64,000 nt of DNA from Mimachlamys varia. Its lineage: Eukaryota > Mollusca > Bivalvia > Pectinida > Pectinidae. A model generated the notes under the pieces. It was not told the origin of the DNA, ran no database searches, and saw nothing but the letters and a program-made list of their open reading frames with translations. A program made the translations under genes and the position numbers. Of this stretch, positions 1 to 13,100 are shown in pieces. Location: the NCBI GenBank assembly GCA_947623455.1, contig OX392532.1, positions 47,433,058 through 47,497,057 of the forward strand, given 5' to 3'. The number at the start of each line of letters is the position of its first letter. Position 1 is the first letter of the stretch.

Positions 1-309
1 ACAAATATAGAAACAAGCGGAAACAGAGTATTATTACAAGACTGGGCTATCTTACAAATATAGAAACAAGCGGAAACAGAGTATTATTACAAGACACGAC
101 TGACGTACAAATATAGAAACAAGCGGAAACAGAGTATTATTACAAGACTGGGCTATCTTACAAATATAGAAACAAGGAGAAACAGCGTATTACAAGGCTG
201 GGCTGTTGTACAAATATAGCAACAAGTAGAAACAAAGTGTTACAAGACTGGGCTGCCGTTCAAATAAAGAAACAAACGGAAATAGAGTATTACAAGGCTG
301 GGCTGCCGT
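1..309. repeat. Tandem repeat, 50-53 bp unit, about 6 copies
   Basis: Copies begin near 1, 54, 107, 160, 210 and 260. Each opens with acaaatatagaaacaag (the last is diverged) and closes with a gactgggct-type segment. The first three are 53-55 bp and alike; the last three are about 50 bp and drift, so the array decays rightwards. The window starts inside it, so its true size is unknown. No coding potential is seen. Confidence 0.9.
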
Positions 310-870
310 ACCGCGCGGCCACTTTAACAGCTAAGATGATACGGATGGTTTGTCTTGCCTGGCTGCCGTAGACACCTGATGTTTTGACACACCAGTTATA
401 TATATATGAGCCCTTCTCAGTACACTTATATAACCCTGATAAAAAGTACATATTCTGATGATGGCACGCGCCGCGTATCCCAGGAATGAGACAGTTATTC
501 CTGGAGACTTCGTGTTTGGCAGGAAATCTTACTTCATTAATGGCGACTCCTGTTTTTTGGACTCCATTCCTTCCTGTCGCTGTTCGCTAAGTTTTATGTT
601 TTGTTCCAGTATATAATGATAAGGTACATATTTATTATTTCTGACCCATGTGTGTGATGTACATTTCTACCGTTCCTCCGCTGTCAGTGGTTAGCTGTGC
701 GTTCCAGAGACCAAAATAACCACGGATATAACTAATCCATAGCCTATTTCACCTCCTTACAGTATACCAGCTTCTGTATTTTAAACGGCTTGCTCATTCT
801 CATTTCAATGTCTTTGATATAACTATGTCTTGTTGGTTTAGTTGCCAAAGGGAAAGCACATGTATATAGA
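310..870. other. Intergenic, no feature recognised
   Basis: Ordinary AT-rich sequence follows the decayed array. I see no gene, tRNA or long repeat in it. Confidence 0.5.
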
Positions 871-1350
871 GGTTACACAACGAGTGGTCGTTGGATATTG
901 TATTTATTTCACTCGAGTTAATTAATTTTCAAACGTTTCAAAGGACACGGGCTTTAGCGAGTGTCTTTTGTAACTTTTGAAAATTAACTAACGAGAGTGA
1001 AATAAATACCATATCCAACAAACAACAGTTGTGTGACCTTTTTCTACCACAATTTCAGCCGAAAACAACAGTATTTCATTGAATTGAATATAAAGGAACA
1101 GGAAACAATAGGGGCGTAAACATATCGGATCGTATTTTCCCGCCAAATGATGACGTCGACAACAATCAGCAAATGATGTTGTTCCTGTCAAAGTTCACCA
1201 TGTCAGCCAATCAAAATGCGTTTAGAGTTTATTCCACGTGTGGTATTAACATATGTTATTCAAAAGTTGTTTTGATTATTTGTTACCCTAAGAGTTGAAT
1301 GACATCAACCTATTGTGGTAGAAATGGCATTCTGGCACAATCTTCTGTGT
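871..1350. repeat. Foldback repeat family R1, copy 1
   Basis: Two 63 bp arms, 871-933 and 976-1038, are imperfect inverted repeats around a 42 bp loop. The right arm and its continuation (a segment with gtcaaagttca and atgtcagccaatcaaaa) recur at 1622-2345, which defines a dispersed family. No transposase is seen, so this is a non-autonomous element or a fragment of one. Superfamily is unresolved. Confidence 0.65.
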
Positions 1351-1621
1351 ATAGATTTGATGAATTAAATATATTCATGAACCATTATCATGCTCAAGCA
1401 TGGATTTTGTGCTCTAGCCTTTTTTCTTGAATGATTTTCAAAAATTACTTCTTTGTTTTTTTAATGAAGATACATGAAGCTAAATACTAATTTCAGTTTT
1501 TTCATTTAAACCTTTTTGAACCTTTGACATAATTTAGGTGAGTTTCAAGAGCTTGTGCACAGAATGTTTGCTTTGTCATTGAAACTATTTCATGAAGACT
1601 GGCCCAATTTTTCATGTAAAA

Positions 1622-2345
1622 ATAATTAACGAGATTGAAATAAATTCGACATCCAATAACCACGAGTCGTGTGACCTGTTTCTACCACAATCTCAGTCGG
1701 AAACAACTGGAGAGAACCGCGGACTGTGATATGCTCAAAACGTATCATCTCGTATATATATACAGTGACGTGCCAAAAGTCTTTCATTTTTTTTATTTTG
1801 CTATATATTCTTTGTATTTCCAACTTTTTTCAATGAATTTTCCTGACTTCGTTTATGGATGGATTTTGACAATTTTGAGAATTATCTACACTGCTAATTT
1901 CCGTGTGACGCCATTTCTCTATATAACGTTACCAAAATATCAAACTGGCGTCCCGAAAATTGGATTTTGTGAATAAATTATGATTTCTCTAATTATACAT
2001 AACGGAAAACAGTGAAAATATTATGAGATGAAACAGGAAACAAATCTCTATAAGTACACAAAATTTCATTTAAATTAATGATCCGGAAACGAAGTCAGGA
2101 AAATTCATTGAAAAAAGTTGGAAATACAAAGAATATATAGCAAAATAAAAAAAATTGAAAGACTTATGGTCCGTAACTGTATTTCCGCCAAGTGGTGACG
2201 ATGTCACCAATCGATGACGACGTAAACAATCGATTAAGTGACGTTGTTCCGGTCAAAGTTCATCATGTCAACCAATCAAAAAAAAATACTTATATTCATT
2301 AAAAACACTTGGGTTATCGTAGAAATGATGTAACATTAATCTTCT
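1622..2345. repeat. Repeat family R1, copy 2, interrupted by a MITE
   Basis: 1622-1760 matches 976-1135 of copy 1, and 2182-2345 matches the rest of copy 1. The two halves are separated by the TA-flanked MITE at 1763-2179. Copy 1 carries the uninterrupted site (gatcgtattttcccgcc), so it serves as a related empty site. Confidence 0.65.
1763..2179. mobile_element. Tc1/mariner-type MITE with long terminal inverted repeats
   Basis: The element is 417 bp, starts CAGTGACGTG, ends CCGTAACTG and is flanked by TA (1761-1762 and 2180-2181), the target duplication typical of Tc1/mariner. The first and last roughly 92 bp are inverted repeats; 1778-1854 and 2089-2165 are nearly identical. The terminal sequence, including gccaaaagtctttca, resembles Tc1-like ends. 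There is no transposase, so it must have been mobilised in trans. The near-perfect arms suggest a fairly recent insertion or a maintained hairpin. Confidence 0.85.
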
Positions 2346-3171
2346 GTTTATTGTTGTTATTTACATCAGATAGAAAAGAGTATTTTTTCTCCCATTTTAT
2401 GAAATGTATCTTGAAAACTAAGCCGGTGCAACAGTACATATTACTGAAGAAACGGAACTGACCGTATCAGAGAAATTGGCTGAATGTTAAAAACCTACTT
2501 TTGTCTATTTCTGATAAAGTTTCTCAGAATATCCGTTTTGGCAGACTATTCAGCGTCTACTCTATACCAGTGGAAATATAAGGTCCAATTTCTGCTGATG
2601 CATGTGCATCTATCTAATTGTCCGTGCTTACGGTAAAATCTGAACTCATAACGACTCGACTTTATGCGTCACGGGTCCCTAACGAAACCGTTCCAATTTT
2701 GCGATCAATTAAATTTTACTAGAATTTCAGCTTAATTTAGCATAATCAATTTCAGGTAATGTAAATTTCTGAGCTGCCTGGGGTGAAATGTACCGTTAAG
2801 TACGAGCTCTAGATTTCTACTCACTCCTATGTAGTCTTATTCACAAACACATACTCTCATTTCTCTTGCCGCTGAACTTTTTAGCATGTCTCGCAACATT
2901 CAAGATGGCGTCATTTATTATTAGGGAACTTTTTTTTAATGCATGGAAAGGTGCCGGTTTTTTTTTAGGGGGGGGGGGGGGGTGAGGGAGGGGTGAGACT
3001 ATTTCGATGTACAAGTTATACATGAAGTATGATACGGTACCATATCCTGACATCGACTTGCTTGTATCATAGCTTTAGATAGGAAAACATTGTACATACA
3101 TTAGGGCGAATTTGTTCAAAAGGTGACTAGCTTAATCAGTGATTTGCGCAAATTCTAATTATCCTGTAACT
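2346..3171. other. Intergenic with a G12 tract
   Basis: No gene is recognised. A homopolymeric G run near 2970-2981 is the only marked feature. The minus-strand open frame here is proline- and lysine-rich only because it crosses that run. Confidence 0.5.
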
Positions 3172-3175
3172 TTAA

Positions 3176-3542
3176 AGGCCCAATATACGTAACTTCAGGA
3201 AATTTTTCGTGATTCTGAAAAAAAAAATCCAGTTGATAACCATGCAAAAATAAGCCTAAAACGAAGTAAACCTGAGCGGTAACTAACAAGACACCCTTGA
3301 CAGAGAATTGAAAATAATTCAGGTGTGGCCCACTTTAACAACAAGCCGAAGTTAGAAGATAGTTCAAAATGGACGCGTGTTTACAAATACCGAGTTTCTA
3401 CTGCTGTTGTACCGGTAACCGCGTAAACATTCATCTTGAATATTGCTGGTATCAGTTAATCTTAACTAAATGTTTAATAATAAAAAGATATTAGGCTTGA
3501 TTTTTGCTTCAAGTTTTGCCGAAAGTTACGTACATCGGGCCT
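3176..3542. mobile_element. TTAA-flanked MITE (family M2), copy 1
   Basis: The element is 367 bp with terminal inverted repeats AGGCCCAATATACGTAACTT and a matching right end. TTAA flanks both sides (3172-3175, 3543-3546). A second copy is at 19358-19724. TTAA duplications point to piggyBac or Kolobok; without a transposase I cannot choose. The small open frames inside are not genes. Confidence 0.85.
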
Positions 3543-3854
3543 TTAAAATTAAACCATAGATTTAGTTATAACTTTGAATGTATCAAATATCAAATAGTGT
3601 CAATTTACATGCACCATTTTAAGATTTTACTTTGTATATTGGCAGAAATATTAAAGTTTGAAAAATGTCGTTCAATAGTGATTAAGCTAATCATCCCTTG
3701 AACAACTGGGCCCAGGAACAGACTCACCACCATGACACTGTACCAATACAGTTTTTTCTTTTTCAGTCATCATAGGTATGTGAAATTTATTTCTGTATTC
3801 ATAAATTACATGAGATCAGATCCGAAGCACAATGATTTTATTTTTCTACTCATT

Positions 3855-4325
3855 GCACACGACTTGTCAGAAAAAAACTCGCCTAAGTCGCCTTCAGTCA
3901 GGTTTGGAAACCCCGAATTCGCCAATTAGGCTAACAAGTGTTACACAACACGCCAGGTATTGGTCGCATATTGTCTGCAATACCAGTAGGCACTGGATGG
4001 TGATAATTGACCAGTAGAATGTTGGGATAAAGAAGTATACCATTGAGCCTAGAGCGGGGATGAGCGAAGCATAGTCTTCTAGAGCGAGAACTGATTGCGC
4101 GCATGGTCGTGCAGTTAAAACGTAATCCTTGCGATTTAGCTTCACTCTTTTGCGATCAAGCTTCGAGCCGCGCGACACGGTTTTATTATTTCTATTCATT
4201 GCACACGACTTGTCAGAGAAAACTCGCCTAATTCGCCTTCAGTCAGGTTTGGAAATCCCGAATTCGCCAATGAGGCTAACAAGTGTTACACAACACGCCA
4301 GGTATTGGTCGCATATTGTAAGACT
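3855..4325. repeat. Direct duplication of a 125 bp segment
   Basis: 3855-3985 and 4200-4325 are about 93 percent alike by eye. Both start gcacacgacttgtcag and end gccaggtattggtcgcatat. They sit 345 bp apart. The spacer holds one arm of a separate inverted repeat (3975-4040 against 5602-5669). Confidence 0.75.
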
Positions 4326-5669
4326 TTTACTCAATATTCCTGCTGTAAGAACACTTGAATTTTGGTATGTTTTCCAGGATTTCATGTGTCAATGTCCTTA
4401 CTAATACATGCGTGACACTGTCAATCATCCACAAATAACTACATGTACATGTATACAATCAATATTAAAGGCATATTCCTCACCCCTCCCTTTTTTTTTA
4501 CAGAAGACATTTTCATTGTTTTGCAAGGTACAGTGTAACATCGGTTCGTGAATGTCCATCAACTAGTGTAACCAGGTAACAAAAGTGGGCGAATACATGA
4601 ATATATATATTTTTACCTTAAATCGTATTCGCACATTTACCGTTTCCGTTCAGATAATCTATGTAACGATATCCAAACCTCATGGATTTACAAATGGAAA
4701 TCCATCTGCCTTTCGCTCTCTCCCTTCAAACATACACGATCGCCAATTTCGATCATGAAAAGCTGGTACAAAAGCAAATTGTATCCCATCAATATTGACA
4801 TACAACTGCTCCCAACACCAGTATCTAACCGATAAATAGCACGTGTAGATCGAAATAACATATCAGACCAATTAGGGTTTAGGGGAGCTTTGATTACACA
4901 TCAGCGCAATTGTAGACACTTTTGTGTTTGAAACATTAACGAACTCTATGGGAAATACGTTTATTTGTATATAAAATCAAATCGGTTATATCAGGTGTAC
5001 AGCTTTAAAAATATTGACAATCATATTACACCCTTATTCCTACAAAAAATCAAATGAAAGAAATATTTTGAATTATATTTTGAAAAATTAAAAAATTTCA
5101 ATAATGTTCGAAATGATAAAATAAAACATGAAAATTTGATTTATTTATGTTGATTCAAAGGTGAGTAATAAGGTAGGTAACTCTCTACTTATTCTATCTT
5201 GGTTAGACCTACTGGGGTTTATCCCCCAAGTGCCGGTATCAATCCATGTATTGATCGGTACTAGAAATGATTACTGCTCAAGATCAAAGGTGTAATGAAA
5301 ATCTTGCGAAACGGGGAAAGAAAAGATACACTCTAGATTTGGTTGTTGCAATTTCTTTTAGTTTCCATTGACACACCGGTACCCTAGTCATTGTTGGTGT
5401 TTTGTCAAAGAGATACCGGAATATAGTAACAACAAATAAACAATACACACTAGAGATTAGTATAAACAAGAGGCCCATAGGGTCTGCATAGCACACCTGA
5501 TTGTGCAATCATGTGAAAATATTCTCAAGAAAAGTTCTTCGCAGTTTGTCCCGTTAATTGAATCTCATTGGCCTATGAATGTTCCCAAATAATAAAATAA
5601 TATACTTCTTTATCCCAACTTTCTACTGGTCAAATATCACCACTCAGTGCCTACTGGTATTGCAGACAA
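3975..5669. repeat. Inverted repeat pair 1.6 kb apart
   Basis: 3975-4040 and the reverse complement of 5602-5669 match over nearly 70 bp (shared core caataccagtaggcactg). They may be the ends of a 1.7 kb element or two opposed copies of a short repeat. The interior shows no transposase or other coding sequence. Confidence 0.6.
4400..5600. other. Intergenic, no feature recognised
   Basis: AT-rich sequence with only short scattered open frames. No gene is supported. Confidence 0.45.
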
Positions 5670-6227
5670 AGTTATTTAAACATATTTATATAATCTTGCT
5701 CCCTGTAATTAGGTCAAAATAATGTATTTGGGGAAACTCTGTCCACAGTATCTATTGTACCATAACTCTTGGTCTTCCGGTTAATCAGAAGTATATTTAT
5801 TTGAGCCATGTGACCTTGAACGGAGTTCAAGGGCACATCTGACAATGTCCGGAAGTAGCACGCCGCCATTGCACCGGATATGTCATGACGTATGAATATC
5901 GTTGTTTTCTTTTACCGTAGCTCAGAAATACATTACTGGAGTAGACACGTGTGCGATTGGGCACGTGTCGGTAGCAGTATCGATACGGCGCCCAAAGTAT
6001 GTAACACCTATATAGTACAAAAAGACAGCATACAAAACAGAGAGTTATCTACTAAACGCTGTTGTATGCAAACGTATATACATATCAGCATGTTTATACC
6101 GAAATAAAGTGGTGAAAGTAACGTTATCAGTGATCGACTGTACATCTATAGCAACTGTTGCAGGTTCAGGAATAGAGTGATGTCAGCTGTATTTCCTTCG
6201 GTAACTGTGACGTATGGAGGGTATAGG
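5670..6227. other. Intergenic, no feature recognised
   Basis: No coding or repeat structure stands out apart from short open frames without family signatures. Confidence 0.4.
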
Positions 6228-6565
6228 TCATACATGCAAAGGCTAAATGGTGGAAAGCTTTCGAGGTCGAAAAATCGACCTCACCTCTATTTCTTACACC
6301 AAAAATCATATTTCTAAGTGAGGTACGAAAATACGTAACGTTGGAAAGATGGATAATTTTTATTTCAAACACTTCCTAAATACAAGTCAAATGTTTCCTC
6401 CTCCTGCAGAAATAATCTTGATTTCCCCAAAAACACGCAACATTTTCGTGTCTCAAAGTTTTCGTCGGCTTGCCTGATACTTTTGCAAATGAGTTTCGGC
6501 GTCACTGCACGCGCTGGCCTTTTGCTGTCATTGGATGGCGGTATTCCTCTAAATATTGGCATCCA
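6228..6565. repeat. Foldback element family R5, partial copy 1
   Basis: 6340-6565 matches 24655-24890 in the same direction, sharing gttggaaagatggata and ggccttttgctgtca. 6228-6345 matches the reverse complement of 24935-25035. So this copy retains the full left arm and centre of a palindromic element and lacks the right arm. Confidence 0.7.
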
Positions 6566-7133
6566 ATGGAATTGTACCTATCATCGATTGAATTGAACCT
6601 ATCTGCAATTTAATTGAAAATACGTGCAATTAATTGCGTATATGTTAATTTGGCGTTCCATACGCCAAATTTACATATACTCAATTAAATGTACCTATCT
6701 TCAAATAATTGAAGATAGGTTCAATTTAATTGAAGATCGGTTAAATCATTTGTATCTATATCTAATTATTTAAAGATATGTGCTATCGAATTGAACCTAT
6801 CTCCAATTCAATTGAATCTATTTTCAATTGATTTGAAGATATGTACAAATATTACATATCGTTAATTAAATTGAACCTATCTTCAATTTAATTGCATCTG
6901 TCTTTAATTCAGTTGAAGATAGGTACGATTCAATTTGAGATAAATACGATTCAATTAGTGATAGGTACGATTCAGTTGAAGATAGGTTAAATTGAATAGA
7001 AGATAGGTTCAATTCGTCTTATTAAAACTATCTTTAATATAATTGTACCTATCTCCAATTGAATCGAACTATATTCAATTATTTGAAGGAAGGTGCAATT
7101 AATTGAGTATATGTTAATTTGGCTTTCCATAGA
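6566..7133. repeat. AT-rich block of palindromic TCTTCAATT/AATTGAAGA motifs
   Basis: The motif pair acctatcttcaa / ttgaagataggt recurs in both directions more than ten times. A 36 bp segment beginning caattaattg appears at 6627 and again at 7097, bracketing the block. At 6640-6680 an 18 bp arm pair (gtatatgttaatttggcg and its near-complement) forms a hairpin with a 7 nt loop. The block ends exactly where the 50 bp satellite starts. Confidence 0.75.
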
Positions 7134-10100
7134 TTGATGGACAGTTCAGACTACCGTGTGTGACCACCCTGTACATTTGCATGTCGACCTTATTGGACTG
7201 ATGGACCGTTCAGACAACCGTCTGTGGCCTTGTATGGCCTTATTGGACTGATGGACAATTCAGACTACCGTGTGTGACCCTATATGGCCTTATTGGACTG
7301 ATGGACCGTTCAGACTACCGTGTGTGACCCTGTATGGCCTTATTGGACTGATGGACCGTTCAGACTACCGTGTGTGACCTTATTGGACTGATGGACCGTT
7401 CAAACTACCGAATGTGACCGTATATGGCCTAATTGGACTGATGGACCGTTCAGACTGCCGTGTGTGACCCTATATGGCCTAATTGGACTGATGGACCGTA
7501 CAGACTACCGTGTGTGACCCTGTATGACCTTATTGGACTGATGGACCGTTCAAACAACCGTGTGTGACCGTATATGGCATAATTGGACTGATGGACCGTT
7601 CAGACTGCCGTGTGTGACCCTATATGGCCTAATTGGACTGATGGACCGTTCAGACTACCGTGTGTGACCCTGTATGACCTTATTGGACTGATGGACCGTT
7701 CAGACTACCGTCTGTGGCCCTGTATGGCCTTATTGGACTGATGGACCGTTCAGACTACCGTGTGTGACCCTGTATGGCCTTATTGGACTGATGGACCGTT
7801 CAGACTACCGCGTGTGACCCTGTATGACCTTATTGGACTGATGGACCGTTCAGACTACCGTGTGTGACCCTGTATGGCCTTATTGGACTGATGGACCGTT
7901 CAGACTACCGTGTGTGAACCTGTATGACCCTATTGGACTGATGGACCGTTCAGACTACCGTGTGTAACCCTGTATGACCCTATTGGACTGATGGGCCGTT
8001 CAGACTACCGTGTGTGACCCTGTATGACCTTATTGGACTGATGGACCGTTCAGACTACCGTGTGTGACCCTGTATGGCCTTATTGGACTGATGGGCAGTT
8101 CAGACTACCGTGTGTGACCCTATTGGACTGATGGGCAGTTCAGACTACCGTGTGTGACCCTGTATGACCTTATTGGACTGATGGACCGTACGGACTACCG
8201 TGTGTGACCCTATATGTCGACGTTATTGGACTGGTGGACCGTTCAGACTACAGTGTGTGACCCTGTATGACCTTATTGGACTGATGGGCGGTTCAGACTA
8301 CCGTGTGTGACCCTGTATGACCTTATTGAACTGATCGACCGATCAGACTACCGTGTGTGACCCTGTATGTCGACTTATTGGACTGATGGACCGTTCAGAC
8401 TACTATGTGTGACCCTGTATGGCCTTATTTGACTGATGGACCGTTCAGACTACCGTGTGTGACCCTGTATGGCCTTATTGGACTGATGGACCGTACAGAC
8501 TACCGCGTGTGACCCTGTATGGCCTTATTGGACTGATGGACCGTTCAGACTACCGTGTGTGACCCTGTATGGCCTTATTGGACTGATGGACCGTTCAGAC
8601 TGCCGTGTGTGACCCTGTATGACCTTATTGGACTGATGGACCGTACAGACTGCCGTGTGTGACCCTGTATGACCTTATTGGACTGATGGACCGTACAGAC
8701 TACCGCGTGCGACCCTGTACGACCTTATTGGACTGATGGACCGTTCAGACTGCCGTGTGTGACCCTGTATGGCCTAATTGGACTGATGGATCGTTCAGAC
8801 TGCCGTGTGTGACCCTGTATGGCCTTATTGGACTGATGGACCGTTCAGACTGCCGTGTGTGACCCTGTATAACCTTATTGGATTGATGGACCATACAAAC
8901 TACCGTGTGTGACCCTGTATGACCTTATTGGACTGATGGACCGTTCAGACTGCCGTGTGTGACCCTGTATGACCTTATTGGACTGATGGACCATACAGAC
9001 TGCCGTGTGTGACCCTGTATGACCTTATTGGTCTGATGGACTGTTCAGACTACTACGTGTGACCCTGTATGACCTTATTGGACTGATGGACCGTACAGAC
9101 TGCCGTGTGTGACCCTGTATGACCTTATTGGACTGATGGACCGTACAGACTACCGCGTGCGACCCTGTACGACCTTATTGGACTGATGGACCGTTCAGAC
9201 TGCCGTGTGTGACCCTGTATGGCCTAATTGGACTGATGGACCGTTCAGACTACCGTGTGTGACCCTGTATGGCCTTATTGGACTGATGGACCGTTCAGAC
9301 TGCCGTGTGTGACCCTGTATAACCTTATTGGATTGATGGACCATACAAACTACCGTGTGTGACCCTGTATGACCTTATTGGACTGATGGACCGTTCAGAC
9401 TGCCGTGTGTGACCCTGTATGTCGACTTTATTGGACTGATGGACCGTTCAGACTACCGTGTGTGACCCTGTATGTCGACTTTATTGGACTGATTGCCCGT
9501 GCAGACCACCGTGTGTGACCCTGTATGGCCTTATTGTACTGATGGACCGTACAGACTGCCGTGTGTGACCCTGTATGACCTTATTGGACTGATGGACCGT
9601 TCAGACTATCGTGTGTGACCCTGTATGTCGACTTTATTGGACTAATGGACCGTTCAGACTACTATGTGTGACCCTGTATGGCCTTATTGGACTGATGGAC
9701 CGTACAGACTACCGTGTGTGACCCTGTATGGCCTTATTGGACTGATGGACCGTTCAGACTACCGTGTGTGACCCTGTATGACCTTATTGGACAGATGGAC
9801 CGTACAGACTGCCGTGTGTGACCCTGAATGACCTTATTGGACTGATGGACCGTACAGACTACCGCGTGCGACCCTGTATGACCTTATTGGACTAATGGAC
9901 CTTTCAAACTACCGTGTGTGACCCTGTATGGCCTTCTTGGTCTGATGGACCGTTCAGACTACTATGTGTGACCCTGTATGACCTTATTGGACTGATGGAC
10001 CGTTCAGACTACCGTGTGTGACCCTGTATGACCTTATTGGACTGATGGACCGTTCAGACTACCGTGTGTGACCCTGTATGGCCTTATTGGACTGATGGAC

Positions 10101-13100
10101 CGTTCAGACTGCCGTGTGTGACCCTGTATGTCGATTTTATTGGACTGATGGACCGTACAGACTACCGTGTGTGACCCTGTGTGACCTTATTGGACTGATG
10201 GACCGTTCAGACTACCGTGTGTGACCCTGTATGTCGACTTTATTGGACTGATGGACCGTTCAGACTACTATGTGTGACCCTGTATGGCCTTATTGGACTG
10301 ATGGACCGTTCAGACTACCGTGTGTGACCCTGTATGGCCTTATTGGACTGATGGACCGTACAGACTACCGCGTGTGACCCTGTATGGCCTTATTGGACTG
10401 ATGGACCGTTCAGACTACCGTGTGTGACCCTGTATAACCTTATTGGATTGATGGACCATACAAACTACCGTGTGTGACCCTGTATGACCTTATTGGACTG
10501 ATGGACCGTTCAGACTGCCGTGTGTGACCCTGTATGACCTTATTGGACTGATGGACCGTTCAGACTGCCGTGTGTGACCCTGTATGACCTTATTGGACTG
10601 ATGGACCATACAGACTGCCGTGTGTGACCCTGTATGACCTTATTGGTCTGATGGACTGTTCAGACTACTACGTGTGACCCTGTATGACCTTATTGGACTG
10701 ATGGACCGTACAGACTACCGTGTGTGACCCTGTATGTCGACTTATTGGACTGATGGACCGTTCAGACTACTATGTGTGACCCTGTATGGCCTTATTTGAC
10801 TGATTGACCATTCAGACTACTGTGTGTCACCCTGTATGGCCTTATTGGACTGATGGACCGTTCAGACTACCGTATGTCACCCTGTATGACCTTATTGGAC
10901 TGATGGACCGTTCAGACTACTATGTGTGACCCTGTATGGCCTTATTGGACTGATGGACCGTTCAGACTACCGTGTGTGACCCTGTATGTCGATTTTATTG
11001 GACTGATGGACCGTACAGACTACCGTGTGTGACCCTGTGTGACCTTATTGGACTGATGGACCGTTCAGACTACCGTGTGTGACCCTGTATGTCGACTTTA
11101 TTGGACTGATGGACCGTTCAGACTACTATGTGTGACCCTGTATGGCCTTATTGGACTGATGGACCGTTCAGACTACCGTGTGTGACCCTGTATGGCCTTA
11201 TTGGACTGATGGACCGTACAGACTACCGCGTGTGACCCTGTATGGCCTTATTGGACTGATGGACCGTTCAGACTACCGTGTGTGACCCTGTATGGCCTTA
11301 TTGGACTGATGGACCGTTCAGACTGCCGTGTGTGACCCTGTATGACCTTATTGGACTGATGGACCGTACAGACTGCCGTGTGTGACCCTGTATGACCTTA
11401 TTGGACTGATGGACCGTACAGACTACCGCGTGCGACCCTGTACGACCTTATTGGACTGATGGATCGTTCAGACTGCCGTGTGTGACCCTGTATGGCCTAA
11501 TTGGACTGATGGACCGTTCAGACTGCCGTGTGTGACCCTGTATGGCCTTATTGGACTGATGGACCGTTCAGACTGCCGTGTGTGACCCTGTATAACCTTA
11601 TTGGATTGATGGACCATACAAACTACCGTGTGTGACCCTGTATGACCTTATTGGACTGATGGACCGTTCAGACTGCCGTGTGTGACCCTGTATGACCTTA
11701 TTGGACTGATGGACCATACAGACTGCCGTGTGTGACCCTGTATGACCTTATTGGTCTGATGGACTGTTCAGACTACTACGTGTGACCCTGTATGACCTTA
11801 TTGGACTGATGGACCGTACAGACTACCGTGTGTGACCCTGTATGTCGACTTATTGGACTGATGGACCGTTCAGACTACTATGTGTGACCCTGTATGGCCT
11901 TATTTGACTGATTGACCATTCAGACTACTGTGTGTCACCCTGTATGGCCTTCTTGGACTGATGGACCGTTCAGACTACCGTATGTCACCCTGTATGACCT
12001 TATTGGACTGATGGACCGTTCAGACTACTATGTGTGACCCTGTATGGCCTTATTGGACTGATGGACCGTTCAGACTACCGTGTGTGACCCTGTATGTCGA
12101 TTTTATTGGACTGATGGACCGTACAGACTACCGTGTGTGACCCTGTGTGACCTTATTGGACTGATGGACCGTTCAGACTACCGTGTGTGACCCTGTATGT
12201 CGACTTTATTGGACTGATGGACCGTTCAGACTACTATGTGTGACCCTGTATGGCCTTATTGGACAGATGGACCGTTCAGACTACCGTGTGTGACCCTGTA
12301 TGGCCTTATTGGACTGATGGACCGTACAGACTACCGCGTGTGACCCTGTATGGCCTTATTGGACTGATGGACCGTTCAGACTACCGTGTGTGACCCTGTA
12401 TGGCCTTATTGGACTGATGGACCGTTCAGACTGCCGTGTGTGACCCTGTATGACCTTATTGGACTGATGGACCGTACAGACTGCCGTGTGTGACCCTGTA
12501 TGACCTTATTGGACTGATGGACCGTACAGACTACCGCGTGCGACCCTGTACGACCTTATTGGACTGATGGACCGTTCAGACTGCCGTGTGTGACCCTGTA
12601 TGGCCTAATTGGACTGATGGACCGTTCAGACTGCCGTGTGTGACCCTGTATGGCCTTATTGGACTGATGGACCGTTCAGACTGCCGTGTGTGACCCTGTA
12701 TAACCTTATTGGATTGATGGACCATACAAACTACCGTGTGTGACCCTGTATGACCTTATTGGACTGATGGACCGTTCAGACTGCCGTGTGTGACCCTGTA
12801 TGACCTTATTGGACTGATGGACCATACAGACTGCCGTGTGTGACCCTGTATGACCTTATTGGTCTGATGGACTGTTCAGACTACTACGTGTGACCCTGTA
12901 TGACCTTATTGGACTGATGGACCGTACAGACTGCCGTGTGTGACCCTGTATGACCTTATTGGACTGATGGACCGTACAGACTACCGCGTGCGACCCTGTA
13001 CGACCTTATTGGACTGATAGACCGTTCAGACTGCCGTGTGTGACCCTGTATGGCCTAATTGGACTGATGGACCGTTCAGACTGCCGTGTGTGACCCTGTA

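Noticed and set aside
1671..1976. A 101-codon + strand frame
   Set aside because: It runs across the Tc1-type MITE boundary and its inverted arm, so it is composed of repeat sequence.
3894..4404. Open frames of 91-101 codons on both strands
   Set aside because: They arise in the duplicated 125 bp segment; the similar peptide on each copy reflects DNA duplication.
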